Below are positions 24,174 to 33,220 of a DNA stretch of 64,000 nucleotides, in pieces. The stretch's first letter is position 1. The number at the start of each line of letters is the position of its first letter. The translations under genes were made by a program, and so were the position numbers. The notes beneath the pieces are model-generated. The model ran no database searches and was not told the DNA's origin. It saw only the letters and a program-made list of their open reading frames with translations. Source of the stretch: Brevibacterium epidermidis NBRC 14811 (GTDB lineage: Bacteria > Actinomycetota > Actinomycetes > Actinomycetales > Brevibacteriaceae); contig NZ_BCSJ01000015.1 in the NCBI RefSeq assembly GCF_001570805.1, positions 248,001 through 312,000 on the forward strand. The letters run 5' to 3'.

Positions 24174-25505
24174 CTACCTGATGCGTTCGGCCATCTCCCG
24201 GCGGCGATCGTCGCGGACGCGTTTGAGTCCCTTGACCGATTTGAGCGAATCGAGGATCTCCACGCCCGGCAGCGCCGAATTCGGACCCTTGCACTGCATC
24301 AAGTCGTCGGGATCCATGAGCACCACGCGGATGCCGTCGTCCTCGAGGCGGGACAGCGCCTCGGTGAGCATGTACCTGGCCACCGAGTTGATCTCATTGA
24401 CCCGACGCAGGTCGAGCACGAAAGTGTCCGTGGGCGATTCCGGTTCGTCCATCGCGCGCAGGACGTTCTCCGACCCGCTCCACTGGATGAGTCCCTGGAG
24501 GCTGCAGATGCGGACCATATTGCCCTCGCTGTCGACGAAGCGGCGGTCGCGGCGGATGATCGAACGGGCCGGTTCCGGTGCATCCATGATGTGCAGGCTC
24601 AACCGGTCGGAGAGGTCTCGGAAGATCTTGGCCCCGCGCACGCTCGTGCCGTGTCTGTCCAGGCGCGGAGAGAGGGTCGCAATGCCGACCTGACCGGGCA
24701 TGACTCCGAAAACTCCGCCGGAGACGCCGCTCTTTGCGGGCATCCCGATCTCCGTCATCCAGTCGCCCGCAGCGTCGTACATGCCGCAGGTCATCATGAC
24801 CGCGAGCACATGCCGGTTGACCCTGGGGGAGAGCACCTGTTCGCCGGTCAGCGGGTTGAGGCCGCCTCCGGCCAGGGTGGCGGCCATGATCGCGAGGTCC
24901 TTGACCGTGACGAGGATCGAGCACTGTTCGATGTAGCCGCGGACCACCTCGTCGGGGTCGTCGTAGAAGATGTCGTAGGACCGGAGCATGTTCGCGATTG
25001 CGACATTGCGGTAGGCCTCACGCCATTCGCCGTCGGCGACGTCTTCGTCGATGGTCAGCTCCCGCCCGGCGAAGCGGGAGAGGCCGGAGCGGACGATCTC
25101 GGTGCGTTCGGCCAGGCTCGCTCCCGGATCGCCGAGGATGGAGTGGATGGTCATCGCTCCGGCGTTGATCATCGGGTTGAGCGGCCGACCCGACTTCTTG
25201 TCGAGGGAGAGCTCGTTGAACTTCTCCCCGCTGGGTTCGACGCCGACCTTTTCGAAGACTCCCGCCAGGCCCTCCTGTTCGAGGGCGAGGCCGTAGATGA
25301 ACGGCTTCGACATCGACTGGATGGAGAACGCATGCTCGGCATCGCCGGAGGTGTATTCGATGCCGTCGAGGGTGGAGATGCAGATAGCGAGCTTCTCCGG
25401 ATCGGCGGCAGCGAGAGCCGGGATGTAGTCCGCATTCTCACCGGACCGGTCGGGACGGAAACGATCAAGCGTCTCATCGAGGAAATCCGGAATGGGCGAT
25501 CGCAT
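24174..25505 (-). CDS. glsA: Glutaminase A with C-terminal STAS domain
   Basis: 443 residues from ATG 25505 (AGGAGG upstream; a longer in-frame start at 25574 lacks support). The serine-dependent beta-lactamase-like glutaminase domain covers residues 10-310: the S-x-x-K catalytic motif is S-M-S-K in S-I-Q-S-M-S-K-P-F, and N-P-M-I-N-A-G-A is the next family motif. It hydrolyses glutamine to glutamate and ammonia. Residues about 330-430 are a STAS domain (V-L-D-L-R-R-V-N-E-I-N, L-M-D-P-D-D-L). STAS domains bind nucleotides or anti-sigma-type partners, so the activity may be controlled. Basic bacterial glutaminases of about 310 residues lack this domain, though longer actinobacterial forms are known. 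Confidence 0.92.
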   Translation of the reverse strand: MRSPIPDFLDETLDRFRPDRSGENADYIPALAAADPEKLAICISTLDGIEYTSGDAEHAFSIQSMSKPFIYGLALEQEGLAGVFEKVGVEPSGEKFNELSLDKKSGRPLNPMINAGAMTIHSILGDPGASLAERTEIVRSGLSRFAGRELTIDEDVADGEWREAYRNVAIANMLRSYDIFYDDPDEVVRGYIEQCSILVTVKDLAIMAATLAGGGLNPLTGEQVLSPRVNRHVLAVMMTCGMYDAAGDWMTEIGMPAKSGVSGGVFGVMPGQVGIATLSPRLDRHGTSVRGAKIFRDLSDRLSLHIMDAPEPARSIIRRDRRFVDSEGNMVRICSLQGLIQWSGSENVLRAMDEPESPTDTFVLDLRRVNEINSVARYMLTEALSRLEDDGIRVVLMDPDDLMQCKGPNSALPGVEILDSLKSVKGLKRVRDDRRREMAERIR

Positions 25506-25696
25506 GGCACCTCCTGTGGCAGTAGTGGATGGTCGGCACAGCGCGGCTTGACGCAGACTGCCATTCTCACACACTCTTCCGCCGCGCGCCGTGCTTCAGT
25601 GACTGAGCTGACAGTTCTGCCGAACCGGTCTTGACGTGGCACAACATCGGCGCCGACCGCAGCGGTCGTTCCACCGGCGGGGCCTCGCCGAACAGA

Positions 25697-25732
25697 GATC
25701 GAGCCCCTGCCACATTCGGCAGGGGCTCGATC
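25697..25732. terminator. Perfect hairpin downstream of the antitoxin-like gene
   Basis: 15-base perfect arms (25697-25711 and 25718-25732) with a 6-base loop. It lies just after the stop of the minus-strand gene ending at 25755. The T tract is poor on both strands. Confidence 0.65.
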
Positions 25733-25754
25733 AATTGAAGCAGAAGATCAGTGG

Positions 25755-26066
25755 TCAGCGGTTTCCGGCAGGTCCATTGTCGCCGTCGAAACCATTGTCA
25801 TCTCGGTTCGCACCACCGGCCTGATCGTCTCCGCGATCAGTGCCACCGTTCTGACCACGGTCATTGCCGATGGCGTCATCGGCCGCATCCCGGGCCTTAT
25901 TGATCTTGTCCGAGTGCTTGCCTCCGGTCAGGGAGTCGGCGACACCGGCGGCCTTGTCGAGGACGGAATCGGTGACCTTCTCGGCCTTGTCCGAATTGAG
26001 CTTGTCCTTGACCTTGGGGTCATTGGCGAGGTTCTTGGCTTTGTCGAGGAATTTGTCGAATGCCAT
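25755..26066 (-). CDS. MT0933/Rv0909-type antitoxin-like small protein
   Basis: 103 residues from ATG 26066, where GAAGGA is well placed. The N-terminal 65 residues match the pattern of PF14013-like proteins: F-D-K-F-L-D-K-A-K-N-L-A, then D-K-A-A-G-V-A-D and a final G-K-H-S-D-K-I-N-K-A. The C-terminal 35 residues are a disordered Asn/Asp/Gly tail. The Mycobacterium family is annotated as an antitoxin, but the same fold of amphipathic helices is common as a stress or envelope protein. No toxin gene is next to it, so an antitoxin role is doubtful. Confidence 0.7.
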   Translation of the reverse strand: MAFDKFLDKAKNLANDPKVKDKLNSDKAEKVTDSVLDKAAGVADSLTGGKHSDKINKARDAADDAIGNDRGQNGGTDRGDDQAGGANRDDNGFDGDNGPAGNR

Positions 26067-26159
26067 GGCACGGTCCTTCTCAGTTGGTCGACGTGTCACC
26101 GCCGACATTACGCAGGGCGGCTGAGACCCGGCTGTGGGAATGCACCCGCGTCAGCGAGA

Positions 26160-26219
26160 GATAAGTGGGTACAGATTGCACGTTTCTGCCGCGAAAATGG
26201 CAATCTGGCCCCACTTATC
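26160..26219. repeat. Imperfect 60-base palindromic element
   Basis: 20-base arms (26160-26179 and 26200-26219) pair with two adjacent mismatches around a 20-base loop. It is more AT-rich than its surroundings and lies between two genes on the same strand. It may be a terminator for the SulP gene or a small repeat. Confidence 0.6.
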
Positions 26220-26304
26220 GGGGGAACTCGGGGTGGATGCCGTCTACGCAGCGTCGCCGGACACTAACCCTGCCCGCAGGACGCTACCCCAGCATCGCCA
26301 GGCA

Positions 26305-27888
26305 CTAGCCCAGACCACCGGAGAGCCGAGCATGCAGAGTTTCGGTATAGGCGTTCATTCCGGTGATCTCCACACGCGTGCCCTGCGCCTCGTACTTCGT
26401 CACGATCGCATCGAGGGCGGCAACGGTTGACGCGTCCCAGACGTGCGATTCCGTCATATCGATGACGACGTGATCGGGATCGTGCGTGTATCTGAACTGA
26501 GTCGTCAGGTCGTTTGAGGAGGCGAAGAACAGCTCGCCGCGCACCACATAGCGGGCGACCGCCTCGGCGGTGGAAGCATTTTCGTCTCGCCCCGCCTCGG
26601 TGCCGGTGGGACCATCCGCATCCACACCGATATCCGGCACGGTGACCGTGCGTTCGACGGTGACGAAGTGGGCGACCCGCCGAACGAAGAGCACACTGGC
26701 CACGAACACTCCGACGACGACGCCGATGGCGAGATTGCCGGTGGCGACGACGACCGCAACGGTGGCGATCATGACGAAGGTCTCGGACTTCGGCAGCATC
26801 CGCAGCGTCGAGGGGCGGATCGAATGCCAGTCGAAGGTGTCGACGCAGACCATCATCATGATGGCAGCGAGAGCGACCATCGGGATCATGCCCACGATGT
26901 CGCCGAGCACGACGACGAGGATGAGCAGGAACGCTCCGGCCATGAACGTCGAGATCCGGGTCCTCGCACCCGAGGCACGGACGTTGATCATCGTCTGCCC
27001 GATCATTGCGCACCCGCCCATGCCGCCGAAGAGTCCGGAGATCATGTTCGCGGCACCCTGACCCCAGGACTCACGTGTCTTGTTCGAGTGCGTATCGGTG
27101 ATCTCGTCGACGAGTTTGGCCGTCATGAGCGATTCCATCAGCCCGACCAGAGCCATGGCCAGCGAATAGGGCGCGATCGTGGTGAAGGTCTGCCAAGTCA
27201 GCGGGATGTCCGGAATGAAGAGCTCGGGCAGGCTGCGAGGCAGCTCGCCCTGATCGCTGACGGTGGGGACATCGATGGCGAAGACGATGGCGATGCCGGT
27301 GATGAGCACGATCGTGACCAGCGGTGCCGGCACGACCTTCGTCAGCTTCGGCATGAACATGAGCACGACGATGCCGATGGCCAAGAGCGGGTAGACCATC
27401 CACGGCACCCCGATGACGTGGGGGACCTGGGCCGCGAAGACGAGGATCGACAGGGCGTTGACGAACCCGACCATGACGCTGCGAGGGATGAAGCGGATGA
27501 GCTTCGCGACTCCTGCCACGGCAAGCAGGATCTGGAAGACTCCGGCGAGCATGACGGTGGCGATGAACATGTCCATCCCGTGTTCGCGAGCGACGGGGGC
27601 GATGACGAGCGCCACAGCTCCGGTCGCCGCCGAGATCATGGCCGGTCGCCCGCCGAGGAACGCGATCGAGATCGCCATGATGAACGCGGAGAACAGCCCG
27701 ACCTTCGGGTCGACCCCGGCGATGATCGAGAACGCGATCGCCTCGGGGATGAGGGCCAGACCGACGACAAGCCCGGCCAAGACCTCACGAGTGAGCAGCC
27801 TCGGCGAGGTCAGTGCGGCGAGGACGGTCGGATCGGGGCGGTAGCGACGGGAATCGTCGGCGGTTTCGGCGGGGATGGGAGTCGTCAC
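26305..27888 (-). CDS. SulP-family anion transporter with STAS domain
   Basis: 527 residues. About 11-12 transmembrane helices cover residues 30-400, with the family signature near G-L-A-L-I-P-E-A-I-A-F at residues 42-52 and N-V-R-A-S-G-A-R-T-R in the middle. The STAS domain occupies about 430-520 (V-V-I-D-M-T-E-S-H-V-W-D-A-S). SulP proteins move sulfate, bicarbonate or other anions, often with sodium or protons. The N-terminal half resembles the branch often called SulP sulfate permease but also bicarbonate carriers, so the substrate is open. A second SulP is encoded at 33.2-34.9 kb but is not closely similar. Confidence 0.9.
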   Translation of the reverse strand: MTTPIPAETADDSRRYRPDPTVLAALTSPRLLTREVLAGLVVGLALIPEAIAFSIIAGVDPKVGLFSAFIMAISIAFLGGRPAMISAATGAVALVIAPVAREHGMDMFIATVMLAGVFQILLAVAGVAKLIRFIPRSVMVGFVNALSILVFAAQVPHVIGVPWMVYPLLAIGIVVLMFMPKLTKVVPAPLVTIVLITGIAIVFAIDVPTVSDQGELPRSLPELFIPDIPLTWQTFTTIAPYSLAMALVGLMESLMTAKLVDEITDTHSNKTRESWGQGAANMISGLFGGMGGCAMIGQTMINVRASGARTRISTFMAGAFLLILVVVLGDIVGMIPMVALAAIMMMVCVDTFDWHSIRPSTLRMLPKSETFVMIATVAVVVATGNLAIGVVVGVFVASVLFVRRVAHFVTVERTVTVPDIGVDADGPTGTEAGRDENASTAEAVARYVVRGELFFASSNDLTTQFRYTHDPDHVVIDMTESHVWDASTVAALDAIVTKYEAQGTRVEITGMNAYTETLHARLSGGLG

Positions 27889-27954
27889 GACCGGAACATT
27901 ACCCGATCGCCGAGGCGGCCCGACCCGACCGTTGCCGCCAGGCTTCCCCGCCTG

Positions 27955-28689
27955 TCACTGCAGGCTGACCCCGGATCCGTGGAGGCGGACCTGCAGTCCC
28001 GAGTCGGTGGCGGTGATGTCCGTGAGCTCGAGACCAGCGGGCAGGAAGTCGAGGTCGATGACGATATCGGAGATCGCCGAGGTGAGGAATGATGGCAGGC
28101 GGTCGAGGGAGAACTCCGCCGAACCGAGCTTGATCGTGGTCGCATCGACGACGGCCCGTCTGCCGTCGGTCTTCGGGTCGATGCCCACGAGCAGATCCTG
28201 ACCGAGCATCGAGCCCTTGAGGAAGAGCTCGCCATCGACGGTCGTGAACGACATCCCTTCGGGCAGGTTCGCATGTTCCGCGGCAAGCTCATCAAGCGTC
28301 GAGTGGGGGAGCACCGCAGTGCCGTCGACGGTGCCGATCGGCTTCGACCCGCTGGTCGGAACGTCATAGAGCTTCGCATCGACATCGGTGAAGTCGACGC
28401 CCTCATAGGTCGCTTCGTGAGCGGTGACATGCACCGAGTTCAGCTCTTTGGAGGCCAGCTGCGTGAGGATGGGGAAGCCTTCGACGGAGACCTCGGACTC
28501 ACCGTAGCCGGCCAGTCCATCGGCGATGCGCTGCTCCGTGGTGTAGTCGACGATGCGGTCGGCCGCGATCACTCCGATGATGAGAGTGATGACGATGACG
28601 ACGGCGGAGACGATGAGCTTCGTCCGCCCGCTGCGACGTCGTGGCCGGTCATCCGGCCGCGGATACTGAAGAGTCTGCGCCGTGGTCAT
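27955..28689 (-). CDS. LmeA-like phospholipid-binding protein (DUF2993)
   Basis: 244 residues from ATG 28689; an ATG at 28698 and longer in-frame starts are possible. A single N-terminal membrane anchor lies at about residues 24-45, followed by an extracytoplasmic domain of repeated beta strands typical of DUF2993 (D-G-L-A-G-Y-G-E, V-E-G-F-P-I-L-T-Q). In mycobacteria LmeA binds phosphoinositides and supports lipomannan elongation. Brevibacterium-type bacteria lack mycolate layers, so the lipid here may differ. It follows lutC on the same strand by about 70 bases but has no clear link to lactate use. Confidence 0.8.
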   Translation of the reverse strand: MTTAQTLQYPRPDDRPRRRSGRTKLIVSAVVIVITLIIGVIAADRIVDYTTEQRIADGLAGYGESEVSVEGFPILTQLASKELNSVHVTAHEATYEGVDFTDVDAKLYDVPTSGSKPIGTVDGTAVLPHSTLDELAAEHANLPEGMSFTTVDGELFLKGSMLGQDLLVGIDPKTDGRRAVVDATTIKLGSAEFSLDRLPSFLTSAISDIVIDLDFLPAGLELTDITATDSGLQVRLHGSGVSLQ

Positions 28690-28762
28690 GGACTCCATTG
28701 TTCCGCACTCGCCGAGGCGTTCGCACACTTCGGCGCGGCAGAACCGACAGCTCCCGGTCGGC

Positions 28763-29485
28763 TCATCCGTTGAGGATGATGACGTCGAGAGTGCGCGGAC
28801 CGTGCACACCTTCGACCCGGCTGAGTTCGATATCGCTCGTGGCCGAAGGCCCGGAGATGAACGTCAGCGGTGCGTGCGCGTCGAGGCGGGCGATCCCCTC
28901 GGGGACGATGTCGACGATGTCGTCGACGCGGACGATGCACACATGATGGTCGGGCACGAGCGTGATCGCCCGTCGTCCGCAGGCAGGCGAACTGTCGAGC
29001 ACGATCGTCCCGGTCTGCGCGATCGCCACCGCCGAGGCGGTCACCACCGCACCCTGACCATCGAGTTCGTCGACGGTGAGCTCCTCACCCGGGGCATCGA
29101 CCCGCACCTCACCGGAGAAGCCCTCCACCCAGGACTCGTCGAGACCGCGGGGGACGACGACCGAGGAATGATCGCCGATGAGTTCGGCGATCGTGGCACT
29201 CGGGTCACCATCGGCGCGGTGCACGTTCGCTTTGTAGTCGACGAGGCGGTCGATGAGCAGTTCGACGAGGTCCTCACCCGTGTGCGCACCCTTATGGTGG
29301 TAACCGGAGTCCGCGGCCGTGGCAGCATCCTTCGCCGAGGCGGCCCCACCGGAATCCGAGTCCGCCGTGCCGACCCGGCCCGGTGTCGCCGACTTCGGTG
29401 AGGACGACACGTATTCCCCGCCGCCGCGGCGACCGAGTGCTTCACTGATGCGGGCGAGGATCTCCTCGCGGGCGGTGTCGGTCAT
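28763..29485 (-). CDS. lutC: Lactate utilization protein C
   Basis: 240 residues; the ATG at 29485 overlaps the lutB stop (ATGA), which decides the start. LutC/YkgG family with G-T-I-V-L-D-S-S near residue 160 and P-D-H-H-V-C-I-V near 180. The protein is part of the LutABC complex that oxidises L-lactate to pyruvate. The N-terminal 60 residues include a Ser/Ala/Gly-rich insert longer than usual. Third gene of the lutABC operon, transcribed leftwards. Confidence 0.92.
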   Translation of the reverse strand: MTDTAREEILARISEALGRRGGGEYVSSSPKSATPGRVGTADSDSGGAASAKDAATAADSGYHHKGAHTGEDLVELLIDRLVDYKANVHRADGDPSATIAELIGDHSSVVVPRGLDESWVEGFSGEVRVDAPGEELTVDELDGQGAVVTASAVAIAQTGTIVLDSSPACGRRAITLVPDHHVCIVRVDDIVDIVPEGIARLDAHAPLTFISGPSATSDIELSRVEGVHGPRTLDVIILNG

Positions 29486-31005
29486 CGCTGTCCTTCCTCG
29501 TCCTGGCCGTCGGCTTCTTCTTCGGCCCACAGCTGCCGGAAGCTCTTCTCCGGCAGGGCCGGAATGTCACGGCTCGACGTCCAAGCGCCGGCGATTCCGG
29601 GCAGGTCGTTGATCTGCTCACCGCCGGTGACCTTGTGCGCCAGGGGCAGTCCCTTCTCCGCCGCGGCCATCCGCTTTCCGTCGCCCATCATCCAGGACGC
29701 ACCGGTGAGGGCGGCGTCAAGCTGGGAGGACACGGGGGAGTGGTTGGCTTCGACATCCTCGTTGCGCAGATGGACGAGGATCTCCGGGATGTTGATCTTC
29801 ACGGGGCACACGTCGTAGCAGGCGCCGCACAGGCTCGAGGCGTACGGCAGCGAACCGTTGCCCTGCTCTTCGACTCCTGTGAGCAGCGGGGACAGGATCG
29901 CGCCGATCGGTCCCGGATAGGTCGAGCCGTAGGCGTGGCCGCCGGTGCGTTCGTAGACGGGGCAGACGTTCATGCAGGCCGAGCAGCGGATGCAGTTGAG
30001 AGCCGTTCGTCCGTGCTCGTCGGCCAGCGCTCGGGTGCGTCCGTTGTCGAGGAGGATGAGGTGGACGTTCTGCGGACCGTCGCCTTCGGACACACCGGTC
30101 CAGAACGAGGTGTACGGGTTCATCCGCTCGCCGGTGGACGACCGGGGCAGCAGCTGCATGAACACCTCGAGGTCGGCGAACTTCGGCAGCAGCTTCTCGA
30201 TGCCCATGACGGTGATGAGCGTCTCCGGCAGGGTCAGGCACATCCGCCCGTTGCCTTCGGACTCGACTACGCCGAGGGTGCCGGTCTCTGCGATGCCGAA
30301 GTTCGCTCCGGAGATCGCGACCTTCGTGGTAAGGAATTTGTGGCGCAGATGTCGGCGGGCCGCCTCGGCGAGGACGGCCGGTTCGTTCGTCAGCTCTCCG
30401 GCGTCGGGCATCTTGTCCATGAAGATCTCACGGATCTCATCCCGGTTGCGGTGGATGGCGGGAACGAGGATATGGCTGGGTTTGTCCTCGCCGAGCTGGA
30501 CGATGAGTTCGGCCAGGTCCGTCTCGAACGCATCGATGCCCTCGGTCTCGAGGTGTTCGTTGAGCCCGATTTCCTGAGTGGCCATCGACTTGACCTTGAT
30601 GACCTCGCGGCGACCGTTGTCGAGCACCGGGGCATTGTCCTCGACGAGCTCGGTGACGATGGCATTGGCCTCATCGGCGTCACGGGCCCAGTGGATGATG
30701 CCGCCGGCGGCGGTGAACGCGGCTTCGAACTGTTCGAGGTATTCGGGCAGGTTCGCCATCACCTCGTTCTTCGTGGCTTCACCGGCATCGCGCAGGGCTT
30801 CCCAGTCGTCGAGCTCGGAGACGACCTCGGCGCGCTTGGATCGGATCGATGAGGTCGCATGGCCGATGTTGTTGCGCAGCTGCTGGTTGCTCAGATGTTC
30901 GTGTGAGGCCTCGGGAAAGGCCTCGGCTTCGATGATGTTGCCCTGCCCGGCGGGCAGATCGCTGCGTCGTTTCGACGGCAGCAGCGGCATTCCCAGAAAG
31001 GTCAT
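29482..31005 (-). CDS. lutB: Lactate utilization protein B (iron-sulfur subunit)
   Basis: 507 residues. The N-terminal two thirds is the LUD domain (G-I-A-E-T-G-T-L pattern seen as F-G-I-A-E-T-G-T-L-G-V-V). Two ferredoxin-type cluster motifs follow: C-I-R-C-S-A-C-M-N-V-C-P and C-G-A-C-Y-D-V-C-P, for [4Fe-4S] centres. It would pass electrons from lactate oxidation toward the quinone pool. It starts four bases before the lutA stop and overlaps lutC. The C-terminal tail is Glu-rich. Confidence 0.94.
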   Translation of the reverse strand: MTFLGMPLLPSKRRSDLPAGQGNIIEAEAFPEASHEHLSNQQLRNNIGHATSSIRSKRAEVVSELDDWEALRDAGEATKNEVMANLPEYLEQFEAAFTAAGGIIHWARDADEANAIVTELVEDNAPVLDNGRREVIKVKSMATQEIGLNEHLETEGIDAFETDLAELIVQLGEDKPSHILVPAIHRNRDEIREIFMDKMPDAGELTNEPAVLAEAARRHLRHKFLTTKVAISGANFGIAETGTLGVVESEGNGRMCLTLPETLITVMGIEKLLPKFADLEVFMQLLPRSSTGERMNPYTSFWTGVSEGDGPQNVHLILLDNGRTRALADEHGRTALNCIRCSACMNVCPVYERTGGHAYGSTYPGPIGAILSPLLTGVEEQGNGSLPYASSLCGACYDVCPVKINIPEILVHLRNEDVEANHSPVSSQLDAALTGASWMMGDGKRMAAAEKGLPLAHKVTGGEQINDLPGIAGAWTSSRDIPALPEKSFRQLWAEEEADGQDEEGQR

Positions 31006-31997
31006 CGCAGGCTCCCTCCGCTCACTTCTGCTCCTTCGCTCGGCACCCGCAACGGGTCATCCTTCGTCGACGCGAGGATCCGGGCCAAATGGACCGCGGC
31101 CTGACCGACGCGGAACCCGGACTGGGTCCGGCTCGGCTCGGCCGGAGCGGTGCCTCGCTGGCCTGGGGTGAGGTGGTCGTCATCGTCGGCGCCGACGACC
31201 GTGGTCAGTCTCTCGGTCGTGTGTCCCTGAGCATCGGTCGTGCTCGTCTCCTTGACGTGGATGGCCGTGACGTCCGGGGCGCCGTCGAAGCGTCCGGTGC
31301 GTTCGAACCGGGACATTCCGCCGCCGATGTGCAGCAGGCAGGAGGCGTCGCCGCCGGTGCACAAATCGGCTTCGGTCGCCTGGATCGTGCGCACCTTGTC
31401 GGCGAGCATCGCCGAGGACACCTCGGGGTTCTTCACGGAGAAGGTGCCGCCGAACCCGCAGCAGGAATCGGCCAGGGGCAGTTCGACGAAGTCGATGCCC
31501 TCGACCGACCGGACGAGGGAGGACTGCCGGTCGCCGAGGCGCAGCAGCCGCATTCCGTGGCACGAAGGGTGATACGTGACTCGGTGCGGGAAGTACGAGC
31601 CGAGGTCGGCTGCGGCATCCGTGACGCCTTCGATATCGGTGAGGAACTGGGTGAGTTCATAGGTGCGGTCGGCCACCTCGGAGGCTTCGGAGGCCAGAGC
31701 ATCATTGCCCATCCGCTCGGCGACCATCGGCTGCTGGTGGCTCAGAGAGGCCACACAGGAGGCGGAGGGGGCGACGGCGACGTCCCATTCGGTGCTCGTG
31801 AAGGCGCGGACGTGATTGGCGATGACCGGTTCAGCCTGTGCGAATTTTCCGGAGTTGATGTGCATCTGCCCGCAGCAGGACTGACCTTCGGGGAAGATCA
31901 CCTCGTGGCCGAGCCGGCGCAGAATCCTCACGGTTGCCTGCGCAACCTCGGGATACATCGCATCGACGATGCAGGTGGCGAACAGTGCGATCCTCAT
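31002..31997 (-). CDS. lutA: Lactate utilization protein A (CCG-domain iron-sulfur subunit)
   Basis: 331 residues from ATG 31997 (GGAGG 5 bases upstream; the longer in-frame start at 32126 gives an unrelated N-terminal extension). Two CCG domains are visible: G-Q-S-C-C-G-Q-M-H near residues 38-46 and D-S-C-C-G-F-G-G-T near 180-188, which bind iron-sulfur clusters in glycolate and heterodisulfide reductase-like proteins. The C-terminal 80 residues extend beyond the usual length of about 250. First gene of lutABC; no lactate permease or GntR-type lutR is adjacent. Confidence 0.92.
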   Translation of the reverse strand: MRIALFATCIVDAMYPEVAQATVRILRRLGHEVIFPEGQSCCGQMHINSGKFAQAEPVIANHVRAFTSTEWDVAVAPSASCVASLSHQQPMVAERMGNDALASEASEVADRTYELTQFLTDIEGVTDAAADLGSYFPHRVTYHPSCHGMRLLRLGDRQSSLVRSVEGIDFVELPLADSCCGFGGTFSVKNPEVSSAMLADKVRTIQATEADLCTGGDASCLLHIGGGMSRFERTGRFDGAPDVTAIHVKETSTTDAQGHTTERLTTVVGADDDDHLTPGQRGTAPAEPSRTQSGFRVGQAAVHLARILASTKDDPLRVPSEGAEVSGGSLR

Positions 31998-32292
31998 CTG
32001 ACCTCCAAGCCGGACGCTGTGCAAATGCGGTTGGCGGGATCGCTGGCCGACCAGGACGATGCCGTGATCGCTAACGGTCCGTGTCACTCCATGCTCAGAC
32101 CGTAGCACCGGGGTCTGACGCGGCAAATGTGCACGATCGGACGTGCGCGCCGGTAGGCGGATCGACGGCGAAGTCCAGCCGCCTCGGGGGAGGACGGAGC
32201 GATTTAGGTCCTATGACACTGCGCTAATCTCCCGGCGACGACGGACACGCATACCCATTTACCTGGGACGGGACCGCCCATAGGATGACGAT

Positions 32293-33213
32293 ATGGATTC
32301 CCAGCGCACACAGAACATCAGAGCGGTCTCGGCCCGCATCAACTCATTCCACTCGTCGATCTACTTCTCGCAGACGGTCGGCGCCGAATACGCGAAGTAC
32401 GGACTCGAACCCGGAGTCGAGGGCAATATGGCCGCCCGTTCGGCTCCGCTGGGACGGGTGAATCCCGGAGTCGTCAGCGCCGCGTATTACAACTATTCCC
32501 CGAACTTCGTCGCCGATATGCTGCCCCGCCTGTGGGAGACCGTGACCCCGGAGCAGATGGTCCAGGCCCGCTTCGACGCCGTGAGCGCGTTTATGGCCGA
32601 ACTCTTCGGCGACCGTGACGACATCGCCCTGCTCACCGAGGCGGCCACCCAGATGACGGAGACGCTGGCTCCCGTGCTCGCCACCATGGACTTCTCCGGC
32701 CGCACCCTGGCCGCCGCCACCGCCGATGTCATCGGCGGCCACCAGGCGACCACCGCGTTCGAGAAGATGTGGGACGTGGCGACCGTGGCCCGCGAATTCC
32801 GCGGCGACGGCCACGTCGCCTCCCTCGTCACCGCCGGTGTGCCCGGAATCGACGCCCTCATGCTCGACGTCGCGACCGGCGCCGGATTCCGTCCCCGGGC
32901 CGCGCAGAAGACCCGCGGCTACACCGACGAGGAATGGCAGACCGCGCAAACCAGGCTCGCCGAGGCGGGGCTGATCACCGTGGACAAGGACGACCGCGGG
33001 TTTGACCTTCCCACCATCACCGAGGCGGGACGTGACCTGAAGGAACAGGTCGAAGTCCTCACCGACGGCACAGTCGTGGCCGCATGGTCGGTCCTCGATG
33101 ACGAGACGATCGAATCGCTGCTCTCGCCGAGCCGTGACCTGCTGCGCGTCATCGCGAAGTCCGGTGCCTTCCCGTCGAACATCTTCGCCCGCCCCGAGAA
33201 GAAGGCCGGCTGA
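32293..33213 (+). CDS. SCO6745-family protein
   Basis: 306 residues, mostly helical, with the family's N-terminal pattern (H-S-S-I-Y-F-S) and Y-Y-N-Y-S-P near residue 65. The fold includes a winged-helix-like region near 210-250 (R-L-A-E-A-G-L-I-T-V-D), so a regulatory role is possible, but no member is well characterised. AGGATG lies before the ATG. It is transcribed away from lutABC, with a 295-base divergent region that shows no clear operator. Confidence 0.7.
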   Translation: MDSQRTQNIRAVSARINSFHSSIYFSQTVGAEYAKYGLEPGVEGNMAARSAPLGRVNPGVVSAAYYNYSPNFVADMLPRLWETVTPEQMVQARFDAVSAFMAELFGDRDDIALLTEAATQMTETLAPVLATMDFSGRTLAAATADVIGGHQATTAFEKMWDVATVAREFRGDGHVASLVTAGVPGIDALMLDVATGAGFRPRAAQKTRGYTDEEWQTAQTRLAEAGLITVDKDDRGFDLPTITEAGRDLKEQVEVLTDGTVVAAWSVLDDETIESLLSPSRDLLRVIAKSGAFPSNIFARPEKKAG

Positions 33214-33220
33214 AACCCCG

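Noticed and set aside
23565-25634. Plus-strand open frame of 689 codons
   Set aside because: It lies opposite the siderophore-interacting and glutaminase genes, which have clear motifs; it is a high-GC shadow.
26668-28092. Plus-strand open frame of 474 codons rich in His, Asp and Arg
   Set aside because: Antisense of the SulP transporter gene.
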